From MADRE3 sp963718195 (GTDB lineage: Bacteria; Desulfobacterota; Desulfobulbia; Desulfobulbales; Desulfocapsaceae), in assembly GCA_963718195.1 (NCBI GenBank), contig CAVQYQ010000005.1, forward strand, positions 744,001 through 808,000: DNA of 64,000 nucleotides, written 5' to 3'. This document shows, one piece after another, positions 43,176 through 52,453 of the stretch (position 1 is its first letter; each line of letters opens with the position of its first letter). The notes under the pieces were generated by a model. It searched no databases and was not told the origin of the DNA. It saw nothing but the letters and a program-made list of their open reading frames with translations. Both the position numbers and the translations under genes were made by a program.

Positions 43176-44357
43176 ATGTCGAACCTAATGCATTCTTTCA
43201 CACTCAAACCCCTTCCTAGAATTGAATTCGGGTGTCATTCGATCAATGAACTTCCTCACCATGCGAAAGAATTCGGCACTCAGGTGCTATTTATCACCGG
43301 TGCTGACTCTTTAAAGCATCATGGGCACAGGGATCGTATCAGATCACTGCTGGAAGAACAGCAATTGAATATATTTGAAATCACCGTTAATCAGGAACCG
43401 TCACCGGAAATAGTTGACGCCATTGTCGGCCACTATCATGGTGATACCATTGATCTCGTCATTGCTGTAGGAGGTGGGAGTGTTGTCGATACCGGCAAGG
43501 CCGTCTCAGCCATGTTACCACAAGGTAAACCGGTGCAGCAATATTTGGAAGGTATCGGCTCCAGCAAACCGACAGGTGAGAAAATACCATTTATCGCCCT
43601 TCCGACAACATCAGGGACCGGCAGTGAGGTAACCAGCAATGCGGTGATCAGCAGAAGCGGCAGGGATGGCTTTAAAAAATCCCTTCGCCACGACAACTAC
43701 ATCCCCGACATAGCGCTGATAGACCCTCTGTTGATCTGTTCATGCCCACCCGACATCACCGCTGCCTGCGGAATGGACACTTTCTCTCAACTGGTAGAAG
43801 CCTATCTTTCCACGAAGAGTTCGCCGATTATCGATGCGATTGCCTGGCGAGGTATCAAATCTGTACACCAGTCTTTGATCTCTGTTTACGAAAATCCCGA
43901 AGACATAAACGGTCGCAGTCAAATGGCGCTCGCATCGCTTTGTTCAGGGATCGTCTTAATGAATGCAGGGCTTGGAATCGTTCATGGACTGGCGCCTGTG
44001 CTTGGCTGCTTCTTTCCGATGTCTCACGGAGTGATCTGTGGCAGCCTGATGGCCGCTGCAAATGATGTCACCCTGAGAAAACTTGAGGCAGAACAGAGTG
44101 GGGCTGAGCCACTCTTGAAATACAGCAAACTCGGGAGATTGTTTTCATCCTGCAAAGACAAGAGTGATGAACACTATCGAAGAAGCTTTATCGAGTATCT
44201 CTATTCGCTTACGCAAACTTTGAAGCTCCCGAGATTGTCAGATTTTGGCGTAACATCCGCAGACTTTGATGAAATATCGTCGGCTGCATCCAACAAGAAT
44301 AACCCGGCGACACTGACAATTGAAGAAATCAGCACAATCATAAAAAACAGACTCTAA
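43176..44357 (+). CDS. Iron-containing alcohol dehydrogenase, one metal ligand replaced
   Basis: A ~393-residue type III dehydrogenase. The cofactor-binding half has VIAVGGGSVVDTGKAV and ALPTTSGTGSEVT. The metal half has CGMDTFSQLVEAYLS and IVHGLAPVLGCFFPMSHGVIC. In FucO-type enzymes the metal is held by Asp and three His; here Asp (D201) and two His are present, but the His four residues after Asp is Gln (Q205). The same change occurs in some paralogous subfamilies, so it need not abolish function, though the metal may differ. Start ATG 43176 has no good ribosome site; the frame opens upstream at 43119, overlapping the channel gene. The substrate is unknown. Confidence 0.85.
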   Translation: MSNLMHSFTLKPLPRIEFGCHSINELPHHAKEFGTQVLFITGADSLKHHGHRDRIRSLLEEQQLNIFEITVNQEPSPEIVDAIVGHYHGDTIDLVIAVGGGSVVDTGKAVSAMLPQGKPVQQYLEGIGSSKPTGEKIPFIALPTTSGTGSEVTSNAVISRSGRDGFKKSLRHDNYIPDIALIDPLLICSCPPDITAACGMDTFSQLVEAYLSTKSSPIIDAIAWRGIKSVHQSLISVYENPEDINGRSQMALASLCSGIVLMNAGLGIVHGLAPVLGCFFPMSHGVICGSLMAAANDVTLRKLEAEQSGAEPLLKYSKLGRLFSSCKDKSDEHYRRSFIEYLYSLTQTLKLPRLSDFGVTSADFDEISSAASNKNNPATLTIEEISTIIKNRL

Positions 44358-44417
44358 GATCTGTTCTCCGCAGTTCTCAGCTGGTGAAAAACATCTCTTC
44401 TGCTGCCTTACCCGGCC

Positions 44418-44582
44418 TCAACCGCGCTTGCGAAGCTGCACGACGCCAATGACGATCAAGAGAAGAGGCCACCAGGTAGCAGCCAGTGCCTTTACCTTTC
44501 CCAATGGCAGGATATCAAGATTTGAAAGCAGCAGGAGTGCGCCAAATAAAATGAGGATAACGGGTCCAAAATTAGCTCGCAT
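44418..44582 (-). CDS. 54-residue membrane protein, LiaF/DUF5668-like
   Basis: A short minus-strand gene that reads M-R-A-N-F-G-P then VILILFGALLLLSNLDILPLG, ATWWPLLLIVIGVVQLRK and G before the stop. Two membrane helices joined by a short loop, with WWPLLLI in the second helix, are typical of the LiaF transmembrane (DUF5668) family, whose members often carry just this unit. GGAGG lies 13 bases before the ATG. It sits in the gap between the dehydrogenase and ABC-exporter genes. Function is unknown; related domains sense envelope stress in Gram-positives. Confidence 0.65.
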   Translation of the reverse strand: MRANFGPVILILFGALLLLSNLDILPLGKVKALAATWWPLLLIVIGVVQLRKRG

Positions 44583-44737
44583 GTTTTTCTTTATTACCTC
44601 CGATTAAAATCCAGCAGAGTTTAAAGACAATCACCAAAGTGCTCATGTCGCAAATTATTATATCGTAATTATTATTGAAAACGGTCATCTTATACTAAAC
44701 AACCATTATACCAACAAGCAATATCGTAATTATAAAC

Positions 44738-46552
44738 GTGTCGGAACCACAGTTCACAGAGCAAAAAGAACAACCTAAAGACTTCCGGGAACAGACAGAG
44801 CCAGCATCTTTTTCGTCGCTCCTGGCTCTGCTTTCACCACAATTTAAGAAACATCGTCTTCGCCTTTACCTTGGATTTACTGCCCTCTTGTGTGTAGATT
44901 TCCTCCAACTCATCATTCCCCGCATTTTAAAATATGGCGTTGATTCCCTGTCAGAGGACAGGGCGACAGCCGCACTGCTGTTCAAGCTTGGCATGTTTAT
45001 CATCACCATAGCGTTACTGGTGGTCATCCTCCGCTTTATCTGGAGAAATCTGATTATTGGGTTCTCCCGCCATCTCGAACGCGCACTGCGCAATCAAATC
45101 TTCAACCATATCATCACCATGGATCAGCCGTTTTTTGAAAAACGCACCACAGGCGATATTATGGCACACGGCTCCAATGACCTCGGTGCGGTCCAAATGG
45201 CGTGCGGCATGGGAATGGTTGCAGCCGCAGACGCCTTCATCCTATCTATTGCTGCAATCGGTTTCATGCTCCACATTCACCCGATGCTCACGGTCATGGC
45301 GCTGCTTCCCATGCCAATCCTGGCAATCTCTACCAGACTGCTCTCCGGTAAACTGCACCAGCGTTTTAACAAGGTCCAAGAGCAGTTCTCAATTATCACT
45401 GAATTTGCCAGGTCAGCACTTATTTCAGCAAAGCTGAGCAAAGCGTATACCCTGGAGAACGTGCAGACTGGCATATTTGACAAACTTGGAAAAACCTATG
45501 TGAAGGCAAACATACGAGTCGCTCTTGTCCAAGGAACCCTGTTCCCAGCGGCTACACTGATCGGTAATCTTGGACTCCTCGCCATTCTCCTCTATGGCGG
45601 CAGGCTTGTTATTCGGGGAACGATAAGTATGGGTGATTTTGTCGCCTTTATCACCTACCTGCAGATGCTTATCTGGCCTATGATGGCCATAGGCTGGGTC
45701 ACAAACCTTCTCCAGCGCGGTTTAACCGCCTTGCGGAGAATACACTCCCTGGTATCCTCCCAATCTACTTTGATTGATCCCCCCGGAACAGTTCAACCTG
45801 AAACTATTTCAGCCGACTTTTCCACCAGAAATCTATCATTTTCATACCCTACTTCAGACCGTAACCAGCTCGAAGATATCACGATCGATGTCCACCCCGG
45901 CATCATTGGAATTGCAGGGCGAACAGGAAGCGGCAAGTCAACCCTTTGTAAACTGTTGCTAAGGCTCTATCCTATCCCTGACAACAGCTTATTTTTTGGC
46001 AGTCATGACGTCAACAGTCTCTCTCTTGACGATGTTCGCTCCAAGATTGCTTATGTCAGCCAGGAACCAGTTCTTTTTTCCGACACCATAAAGGCAAACA
46101 TCTCTTTTGGTGTCGCGGATGCCCCATTCAGTGATATTGAGAAAGCCGCCAGAGATGCACAAATACACGAGGACATTATTAACTTTTCCTCCGGATATGA
46201 AACGATTATCGGGGAACGCGGTGTTACCCTTTCCGGTGGACAACGCCAGCGACTTGCCCTTGCCCGGGCACTGCTCTGTGACCGGCCGGTGCTGGTTATC
46301 GATGATGGTCTGTCCGCGGTTGATACAACAACAGAAAATAAGATTGCCGATATCCTCCGTCATCGACTGGCTGGAAAATCAGTATTCATTGTTTCGAACC
46401 GCATAAAGCTGCTGTCGATGACAGATATAATTTTGCTCATTGATGAAGGTCGTTTGGTCAATAAAGGCAGCCATGAAACCCTGATCAAGGAAAATGAATT
46501 TTACCAGTCAATGTACATGAAACAGAAACAGAGCGGCAGAAGAGAAGCCTGA
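44738..46552 (+). CDS. Heterodimeric ABC exporter subunit 1 (MdlA-like)
   Basis: A 604-residue half-transporter: six membrane helices over residues ~30-330, then an ATPase domain with Walker A GRTGSGKST, signature LSGGQRQRLALARALL and Walker B VLVIDDGLSAVD. The residue after the Walker B aspartate is Asp, not Glu, so its catalytic site is degenerate, as in MdlA-type partners. GTG start at 44738. It overlaps no gene but is followed at once by the second subunit. It probably exports peptides, lipids or drugs. Confidence 0.85.
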   Translation: MSEPQFTEQKEQPKDFREQTEPASFSSLLALLSPQFKKHRLRLYLGFTALLCVDFLQLIIPRILKYGVDSLSEDRATAALLFKLGMFIITIALLVVILRFIWRNLIIGFSRHLERALRNQIFNHIITMDQPFFEKRTTGDIMAHGSNDLGAVQMACGMGMVAAADAFILSIAAIGFMLHIHPMLTVMALLPMPILAISTRLLSGKLHQRFNKVQEQFSIITEFARSALISAKLSKAYTLENVQTGIFDKLGKTYVKANIRVALVQGTLFPAATLIGNLGLLAILLYGGRLVIRGTISMGDFVAFITYLQMLIWPMMAIGWVTNLLQRGLTALRRIHSLVSSQSTLIDPPGTVQPETISADFSTRNLSFSYPTSDRNQLEDITIDVHPGIIGIAGRTGSGKSTLCKLLLRLYPIPDNSLFFGSHDVNSLSLDDVRSKIAYVSQEPVLFSDTIKANISFGVADAPFSDIEKAARDAQIHEDIINFSSGYETIIGERGVTLSGGQRQRLALARALLCDRPVLVIDDGLSAVDTTTENKIADILRHRLAGKSVFIVSNRIKLLSMTDIILLIDEGRLVNKGSHETLIKENEFYQSMYMKQKQSGRREA

Positions 46553-46553
46553 A

Positions 46554-48350
46554 ATGCGCAACTACGGCTACACTGAAAAAGACAAGAGCAGCTCGATTGG
46601 TGATTTTCACCTCTGGCGACGCGTTGTTATAAATTCAAGGGGATATGGTCGGGCCATAGCGGCTGCAGTTCTTCTTTCACTGATCGTCACCGGCGCCACC
46701 CTCTGCCTTCCCTATCTGATGAAAAATGCGATCGATCTTTATATCACTGCCGATCAGCTGGGAGACAATTTCAGGTTGTCGGGGTTGACAACCATTGCGG
46801 TTCAGTTCGTGCTCCTCATCCTTCTGGTTTTTGCAGTAACCTTCCTGCAGGTTGTGCTGCTTGAATGGGTTGGGCAATCAGTCATGCATCGTATCCGCCA
46901 GGATCTTTTCGGACACCTGCTACGTCTTGATCTCGCCTTTCTTGATTCCCAACCAACCGGCCGGCTCGTTACCCGACTGACAAATGACGTTCAGAACATG
47001 CATGAAATGTTCACATCGGTCATGGTTACGCTGTTCAACGATATTCTCCGTCTGGCAGGAATCCTGGTCGTTCTCTTTTTTATCAATGTCCGACTCGCCT
47101 TGATAATGATGATCTTCGTGCCGCTTTCACTCCTGGTTACGGTGATTTTTGCAAAGCTCGCCCGTGAAAAATTCAGGGCGATTCGCAGTCAGCTCTCCCG
47201 GCTCAATAGCTTTATCCAGGAGTCGGTTTCCGGTATTACCATCATACAGCTCTTTGGCAGGCAAACTGCTTTTATGACTGCCTTTTCTGAGCTGAGCCGT
47301 GAATACCTGCTTCGTACCCTTAAGCAGATCCGGCTCTTTGCGGCGTTCATGCCGCTTACCGAACTGCTCAGTTCCACTGCCATTGCCCTGATACTCTGGT
47401 ACGGTGGAATCGAAATCATCGGCAGAAATCTCACCATAGGAGAGCTCGTTGCCTTTCTTGCCTATATGAGGCTTTTTTTCCAACCACTCAGGGAATTGTC
47501 ACAGAAATACTCAATTGTTCAGTCGGCGCTCGCCTCAGCTGAGCGGATTTTCAACATGCTTGACACGGAGCGGCAAATCAAAGAATCCCCTGCTCCTGTC
47601 TCTATCGACACTATCGAGGGCAGGCTCGAGTTCAAAAATGTGAGATTCGGATACCAGGCAGACAAACCGATATTGCATGATCTGTCTCTGGTAATAGAAC
47701 CTGGAGAGACGGTCGCCATTGTCGGCACAACCGGATCAGGAAAGACCACACTTATCAACCTTCTGTTAAGATTTTACGAGCCACAGCATGGCTCAATATC
47801 AATCGATTCGATCAGTATCAAGGAGTTGAAATTCAATGAACTCCGAACGACTGTCGGCGTTATCCTCCAGGACGTCTTTATCCTTCAGGACACCCTGCTC
47901 GCAAACATCGTGCTTGACAGCGGCTGCTGTCGAGACCATGTCCTGGAAGTGCTTGAACAGACAGGGATGTCTCGATTCCTCGAACTGCTGCCCGAGGGAC
48001 TCGACACCATAATTGGCGAGGGTGGACATGAACTGTCAACCGGCGAGAAACAGCTCCTTTCGTTTGCCCGGGTTCTCTGCCGCAACCCTAAAATCCTGAT
48101 TCTGGACGAAGCAACAGCGTTTATTGACTCGGTGACAGAAGATATCCTCGAGCAGGCCATCGAGGACAGTTTTTCAGGCAGAACTTCAATTCTTATCGCC
48201 CATCGCTTGTCAACCATTCGCAGGGCTGATCATATCATCGTAATTGACCATGGCAGGATTATCGAGCAGGGCAGTCACAACGACCTCATTGCCAGGTCCA
48301 GCCATTACGCAAAGATGATCAAGCTTGATCTTCAGGAGATATCAGGATAA
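46554..48350 (+). CDS. Heterodimeric ABC exporter subunit 2 (MdlB-like)
   Basis: A 598-residue half-transporter with six helices (residues ~30-340) and an ATPase domain: Walker A GTTGSGKTT, signature LSTGEKQLLSFARVL, and Walker B ILILDEATAFID with the catalytic Glu. The signature is the non-canonical STGEKQ form, as in MdlB. So the pair is asymmetric: one competent and one degenerate ATP site. The start ATG is one base after the partner's stop, so they are cotranslated. Confidence 0.9.
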   Translation: MRNYGYTEKDKSSSIGDFHLWRRVVINSRGYGRAIAAAVLLSLIVTGATLCLPYLMKNAIDLYITADQLGDNFRLSGLTTIAVQFVLLILLVFAVTFLQVVLLEWVGQSVMHRIRQDLFGHLLRLDLAFLDSQPTGRLVTRLTNDVQNMHEMFTSVMVTLFNDILRLAGILVVLFFINVRLALIMMIFVPLSLLVTVIFAKLAREKFRAIRSQLSRLNSFIQESVSGITIIQLFGRQTAFMTAFSELSREYLLRTLKQIRLFAAFMPLTELLSSTAIALILWYGGIEIIGRNLTIGELVAFLAYMRLFFQPLRELSQKYSIVQSALASAERIFNMLDTERQIKESPAPVSIDTIEGRLEFKNVRFGYQADKPILHDLSLVIEPGETVAIVGTTGSGKTTLINLLLRFYEPQHGSISIDSISIKELKFNELRTTVGVILQDVFILQDTLLANIVLDSGCCRDHVLEVLEQTGMSRFLELLPEGLDTIIGEGGHELSTGEKQLLSFARVLCRNPKILILDEATAFIDSVTEDILEQAIEDSFSGRTSILIAHRLSTIRRADHIIVIDHGRIIEQGSHNDLIARSSHYAKMIKLDLQEISG

Positions 48351-48422
48351 AAGCTAGGTTGATAGCTCTTCTGCGCCGACCCTCACAAGCTGGATCTCTG
48401 ATAATTGAAAGATACTTGAATT

Positions 48423-49490
48423 GTGCTGATGACCCCCGATAACAGCCCAAATCACCTGCTCTGGTGGGGACGATTCGATCCCGATTATTCCCGTAATCGA
48501 ATCATCAGGAAATTACTCCAGGAAGCAGGTTATAAAATCACTGATTTCAGGCCCCGGATATCCCCTCTTGGACGAATGGAATTTCTCCTTGCCAGAGTCA
48601 AGAAACCGAATGCGATCTGGATTCCTGCTTTTCGCCAAAGAGACTTCCATCCTGCCTGTAAATACGCTGAAAAACACAATATCCCGATTATTTTCGATCC
48701 TCTCATCAGCAGCTGGGACAAAGTAGTTTTCGAGAGAAAGAAATTCCTGGAAACTGACCGCCGGTCCCGCAGGATTTTGCGGTGGGAACAGTCCATGTTC
48801 TCCAGGGCAGACGTGGTCATAGCCGATACCGCATCTCACGCTCAGTTTTTCATTGAGACACTGAGCGCGTCGCCTGAAAAAACTCATGTAATTCCTGTCG
48901 GCGCTGAAGAACCGCTCTTTTGCAAACAGCCTTTTGATCGTCCAGGTCCAACAGAAGTCCTTTTTTTTGGCAGTTTCATTCACCTGCAAGCGCCTGAAGT
49001 GATTGTTGAAGCTGCCAGGCTCGTTCCCGAGTTGCGATGGACAATGCTTGGAGACGGACCACTGCTTGAAACCTGTCGTACCTCGAGCAGTGCACTAGAC
49101 AATATCAGGTTTGAAAAATGGCTGCCCTACAAGCAATTGCCTGGCCGGATCGGCAAAGCGGATATCCTGCTTGGTATCTTCGGTTCATCCCCAAAGGCCG
49201 GCAGGGTTATCCCCAATAAAGTCTACCAGGCACTGGCCTGCGGACGCCCTCTCGTTACCCGTGATTCAGATGCCTATCCAGACAAGATCAAGGATAATTG
49301 GGGGCATGGCATTTATTTCATTCCCCCAGACGACCCTGAGGCTCTTGCAGCAACGGTGAGATCTCTGGTCAAATCTGACATGGTGTTTTCACTGAGGTGC
49401 GAGCATGCCAGATTGACCTATGAGCGGTACTTCTCGGAAAAGTTTATAAAACAATCACTTTATACTGCGCTTGCCTCATTACCTGGATAA
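48423..49490 (+). CDS. Glycosyltransferase (GT-B fold, family 4-like)
   Basis: A ~355-residue enzyme of the GT-B fold. The N-terminal half has LLWWGRFDPDYSRNRIIRKLLQEAGYKI and FDPLISSWDK; the C-terminal half has TEVLFFGSFIHLQAPEVIVEAARLVPELRWTMLGDGPLLETC, IPNKVYQALACGRPLVTRDSDA and ERYFSEKF. The E-x7-E-like nucleotide-binding pattern near the end is weak. The start is GTG 48423 or ATG 48429. It sits 72 bases after the ABC exporter and before the MFS gene on the same strand, so it may glycosylate or modify the exported compound. Its acceptor is unknown. Confidence 0.75.
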   Translation: MLMTPDNSPNHLLWWGRFDPDYSRNRIIRKLLQEAGYKITDFRPRISPLGRMEFLLARVKKPNAIWIPAFRQRDFHPACKYAEKHNIPIIFDPLISSWDKVVFERKKFLETDRRSRRILRWEQSMFSRADVVIADTASHAQFFIETLSASPEKTHVIPVGAEEPLFCKQPFDRPGPTEVLFFGSFIHLQAPEVIVEAARLVPELRWTMLGDGPLLETCRTSSSALDNIRFEKWLPYKQLPGRIGKADILLGIFGSSPKAGRVIPNKVYQALACGRPLVTRDSDAYPDKIKDNWGHGIYFIPPDDPEALAATVRSLVKSDMVFSLRCEHARLTYERYFSEKFIKQSLYTALASLPG

Positions 49491-49518
49491 GCAGCACGAT
49501 TAACGTATCTCTGACTCC

Positions 49519-50742
49519 ATGCTTCGTTCTGTTTCAGCCAACATCCACTATCTCTATCTGATCAAGCTGTCCAAATGGTTGATGCTGATCATGCCGATTG
49601 TTGCCCTGTTTTATCATGACAACGGGCTGAACAGTTCTGACATCTATCTGCTCCAGGCAGTTTATTCATTCAGCGTTGCCTTATTTGAAGTTCCATCCGG
49701 TTATATGGCCGATGTCATAGGACGCAGGACATCGCTGATCATCGGGAGTTTCCTCGGCACCATCGGTTTCGTGGTGCTGTCCTGGTCGTCATCTTTTGCT
49801 GGTTTTATGTTGGCCGAGATCATTCTTGGCCTGGGAGGGAGTTTCATCTCCGGGTCTGATTCCGCCCTGCTTTTTGATAGTCTTGCCGCAATGAAACGTC
49901 AAAACTACTATCTTCGTTATGAAGGGCGGATTACTGCTCTTGGAAGCCTGGCTGAAACCATCGCTGCTGTTGGTGGCGGACTTCTAGCGGCCTGGATAAG
50001 CTACCGGGCTGTCTATGTCTCCCAGGCGATTATTGCCTCCGTCGCCATACCTGCGTCACTGATGATAATTGAACCCGAGCGCCAACGGCTGGCCTCTCAC
50101 CCGTCATTAAAACAGATCATGAACATAAGCCAACACGCACTCTTCAAGGACAAAAAGTTGAGTTCAGCCCTGCTCATGTCCTCGGTAACAGGCCTTGCCA
50201 CCCTCTGCATGGCCTGGACGAGCCAGGTTTATTTCGTGTCGGTCGGGTTTAATGAGCTGCAGATAACACCACTCTGGGTACTGCTCAACCTGACTGTCGC
50301 TATCATCTCGGCATATGCAGGTATGGTCGTAGCCCGAATTGGCAACAGATCAGCTATCATCATGATCATGATTGTCATGCCGTTATGTTACATTTTACTT
50401 GGAGCACTTCCTGTGGTCCCCGCCCTGTTATGCCTCTACCTGTTCTATCTGATACGTGGCTATGCAACCCCAATGCTCAGGGACCTGACCAATCAAAACT
50501 GCAGTTCTGAAATCAGGGCTACGGTGCTGTCATTGCGCAGTCTGCTTGTCCGTATAAGCTTTTCTCTCAGTGGCCCCTTCATCGGCTATATCACCGGACT
50601 GACCTCACTCTCCACTGCTCTGATTTTTTTCGGGATCATCCTTGCAGCAGGATTTTTTTTAGCAGGAGCCCTCCTGCTGCGGGTCCATCAACTGAGCAAT
50701 AGCGCAGCGACTGATGATCAACCTTCCCAAAATATCGGTTAA
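49519..50742 (+). CDS. MFS transporter
   Basis: A 407-residue carrier with about twelve hydrophobic helices. The loop after helix 2 reads GYMADVIGRRTSLI, the G-x3-D-x2-G-R-R motif of the major facilitator superfamily. The ATG at 49519 is 28 bases after the glycosyltransferase stop. It is probably a drug or metabolite exporter. The substrate cannot be told. Confidence 0.8.
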   Translation: MLRSVSANIHYLYLIKLSKWLMLIMPIVALFYHDNGLNSSDIYLLQAVYSFSVALFEVPSGYMADVIGRRTSLIIGSFLGTIGFVVLSWSSSFAGFMLAEIILGLGGSFISGSDSALLFDSLAAMKRQNYYLRYEGRITALGSLAETIAAVGGGLLAAWISYRAVYVSQAIIASVAIPASLMIIEPERQRLASHPSLKQIMNISQHALFKDKKLSSALLMSSVTGLATLCMAWTSQVYFVSVGFNELQITPLWVLLNLTVAIISAYAGMVVARIGNRSAIIMIMIVMPLCYILLGALPVVPALLCLYLFYLIRGYATPMLRDLTNQNCSSEIRATVLSLRSLLVRISFSLSGPFIGYITGLTSLSTALIFFGIILAAGFFLAGALLLRVHQLSNSAATDDQPSQNIG

Positions 50743-51076
50743 ATATCCGCTAAAAAGCATAATCATGTACTCTATCCAGCTAAAAAAAAAGAATTGTTGC
50801 CGTGAAATTGACAGCGATCTAACCTATCCTGTCGTTATTCTTGCAGGGTACCCACCACTCTTTTCCACCGTGCCATAGTTTTTTGGGCCACAATCGACAA
50901 AGCGCTTAAACAGAGCCCACGGTCTACCACAAAGTGGTATTTATCGTTTTTTTTCGAACATATACAGCTATTGTGGTATATTTTTTTTGACTTATTTGCA
51001 GAAACGAATTACCCCTATTTAAGCTTTTTATTAATCTGTTTCATTTTCCCGTAACCCTTAACACCACGTTACCAAA
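50743..51076. promoter_or_regulatory. Noncoding region with a small inverted repeat upstream of the TolC-MFP-RND operon
   Basis: About 330 bases between the MFS gene and the TolC-type gene; the repeat is at 50926-50938. ACCAC and GTGGT form a 5-bp inverted repeat with an AAA spacer, and TTGTGGTATA occurs again ~35 bases later (50971-50980). This may be an operator for the efflux operon, but no regulator gene is beside it. The rest is A+T rich with a T8 run. Confidence 0.4.
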
Positions 51077-52453
51077 ATGAAGAATTTTAAAAGAATTATC
51101 AACCCGGTTATGAACCATCTTTTTATCGTGAGCATTGCCCTCACTCTGACAGCGACTGTCTCAGCTGCTGAGGACACCGCTACCAAAAGCTGGACACCAC
51201 ACAATGCAGTGATCTTTGCCCTGCAGAACAGCCCGGACAGCAGGATTGCCGCCCAGCGCATCAGCGCGGCAATCGCCCAGCGAAATATGGCCGAGTCATC
51301 TTTCCGCCCTCGCCTGAACCTCTCTGCCGGGTATGATCAGACGAATAACCCGATCTACTCTTTTGGCAATATACTCAACCAGGGGAGTTTTGATGAGACC
51401 ATCGATTTTAATGATCCGGGAAGAACCGACAACCTCAACATCAAGGCAGAGCTGCTCTACCGTTTTTATAATGGGGGCAGAGATGAAGCTGGATTAGAAG
51501 CAGCAGCATCTAACCAGCTTTCACGGGAGATGGATCGTGAGACGACGTATCAACGGCTTGGTTACGAAGTTGTCCGGGCCTTCCAGCTGATCGCCCAGGC
51601 TCAGGACCAGGTAAGCGCTCGACAAGCTGAACGAGATGCCATAGTGGCCTCACTCGATGTTGCTGTTGCCCGATATCAGGCAGGTGATCTTCTTAAAGCA
51701 GATATGCTGAACTTTGAAGTACAGAAATCAAGGGCAAGTGAAAATTTGATTATCAGCCAGCACCAGCTTGAGTTGTCAAAAAAGATTTTTCTCAACCTTC
51801 TCGGTCTCGAGCAGGGATCCCCGGTAATCGACAACCAAACCGATAGACACCAGACTGTCCCTGGCCCTGAGGATTATCTGCAGCGCCCTGAGCTAAAGAG
51901 CCTCCAGGCCCGGCTCGACCAGGCGCAGGCAGAGTTTGAACAAAGCCTGGGGTTGAGGTATCCGACCCTGGATGGGTTTGCCAGCTATCAATACGATTAC
52001 GGATTTGTAAATGATGGATCTGGAGATTCATGGGCTGCCGGCCTTAAATTAAATTATAATTTATATGACGGCGACAACGCGCAGGCAGATGCCGCCATCA
52101 AAAAAGCTACCTACCAGAACGTCAAGGAACAGCTCACCAAACTGAAGCTGGCAATAAACCTGGAAATTCAGCAGGCAGAACTCAATTTCAACCAGGCACT
52201 TGAGCGGCGGACAGTCACAGAGCAGATGGTTCAGGTTGCCCGGGAGAGCGCTCAACTGAGCAGGGAACGTTTTAAACAGGGGCTCATTCTGTCCTCGGAT
52301 CTCATCGATGTTGAGCTCAGGCTCACGGACGCTCTCGTTCGCCAATCTGCTGCCAGGGCAAATTATGAAATTGCCATTGCCAACCTCAGACGCGCGGCCG
52401 GGTTTCAACAATTTTCTATTACTTCTGAGGATCTTTTGGAGAAACAGCCATGA
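51077..52453 (+). CDS. TolC-family outer membrane factor
   Basis: A 458-residue protein with a signal peptide (cleavage near SAAED, residue ~32) and two long TolC-type helical hairpins: QRISAAIAQRNMAESSFRPRLNLSAGY, YQRLGYEVVRAFQLIAQAQDQV, RYQAGDLLKADMLNFEVQKSRA, and in the second half YPTLDGFASYQYDY, LKLNYNLYDG, RERFKQGLILSSDLIDVELRL. No lipobox. It overlaps the adaptor gene by four bases and heads the operon TolC-MFP-RND. Confidence 0.9.
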   Translation: MKNFKRIINPVMNHLFIVSIALTLTATVSAAEDTATKSWTPHNAVIFALQNSPDSRIAAQRISAAIAQRNMAESSFRPRLNLSAGYDQTNNPIYSFGNILNQGSFDETIDFNDPGRTDNLNIKAELLYRFYNGGRDEAGLEAAASNQLSREMDRETTYQRLGYEVVRAFQLIAQAQDQVSARQAERDAIVASLDVAVARYQAGDLLKADMLNFEVQKSRASENLIISQHQLELSKKIFLNLLGLEQGSPVIDNQTDRHQTVPGPEDYLQRPELKSLQARLDQAQAEFEQSLGLRYPTLDGFASYQYDYGFVNDGSGDSWAAGLKLNYNLYDGDNAQADAAIKKATYQNVKEQLTKLKLAINLEIQQAELNFNQALERRTVTEQMVQVARESAQLSRERFKQGLILSSDLIDVELRLTDALVRQSAARANYEIAIANLRRAAGFQQFSITSEDLLEKQP

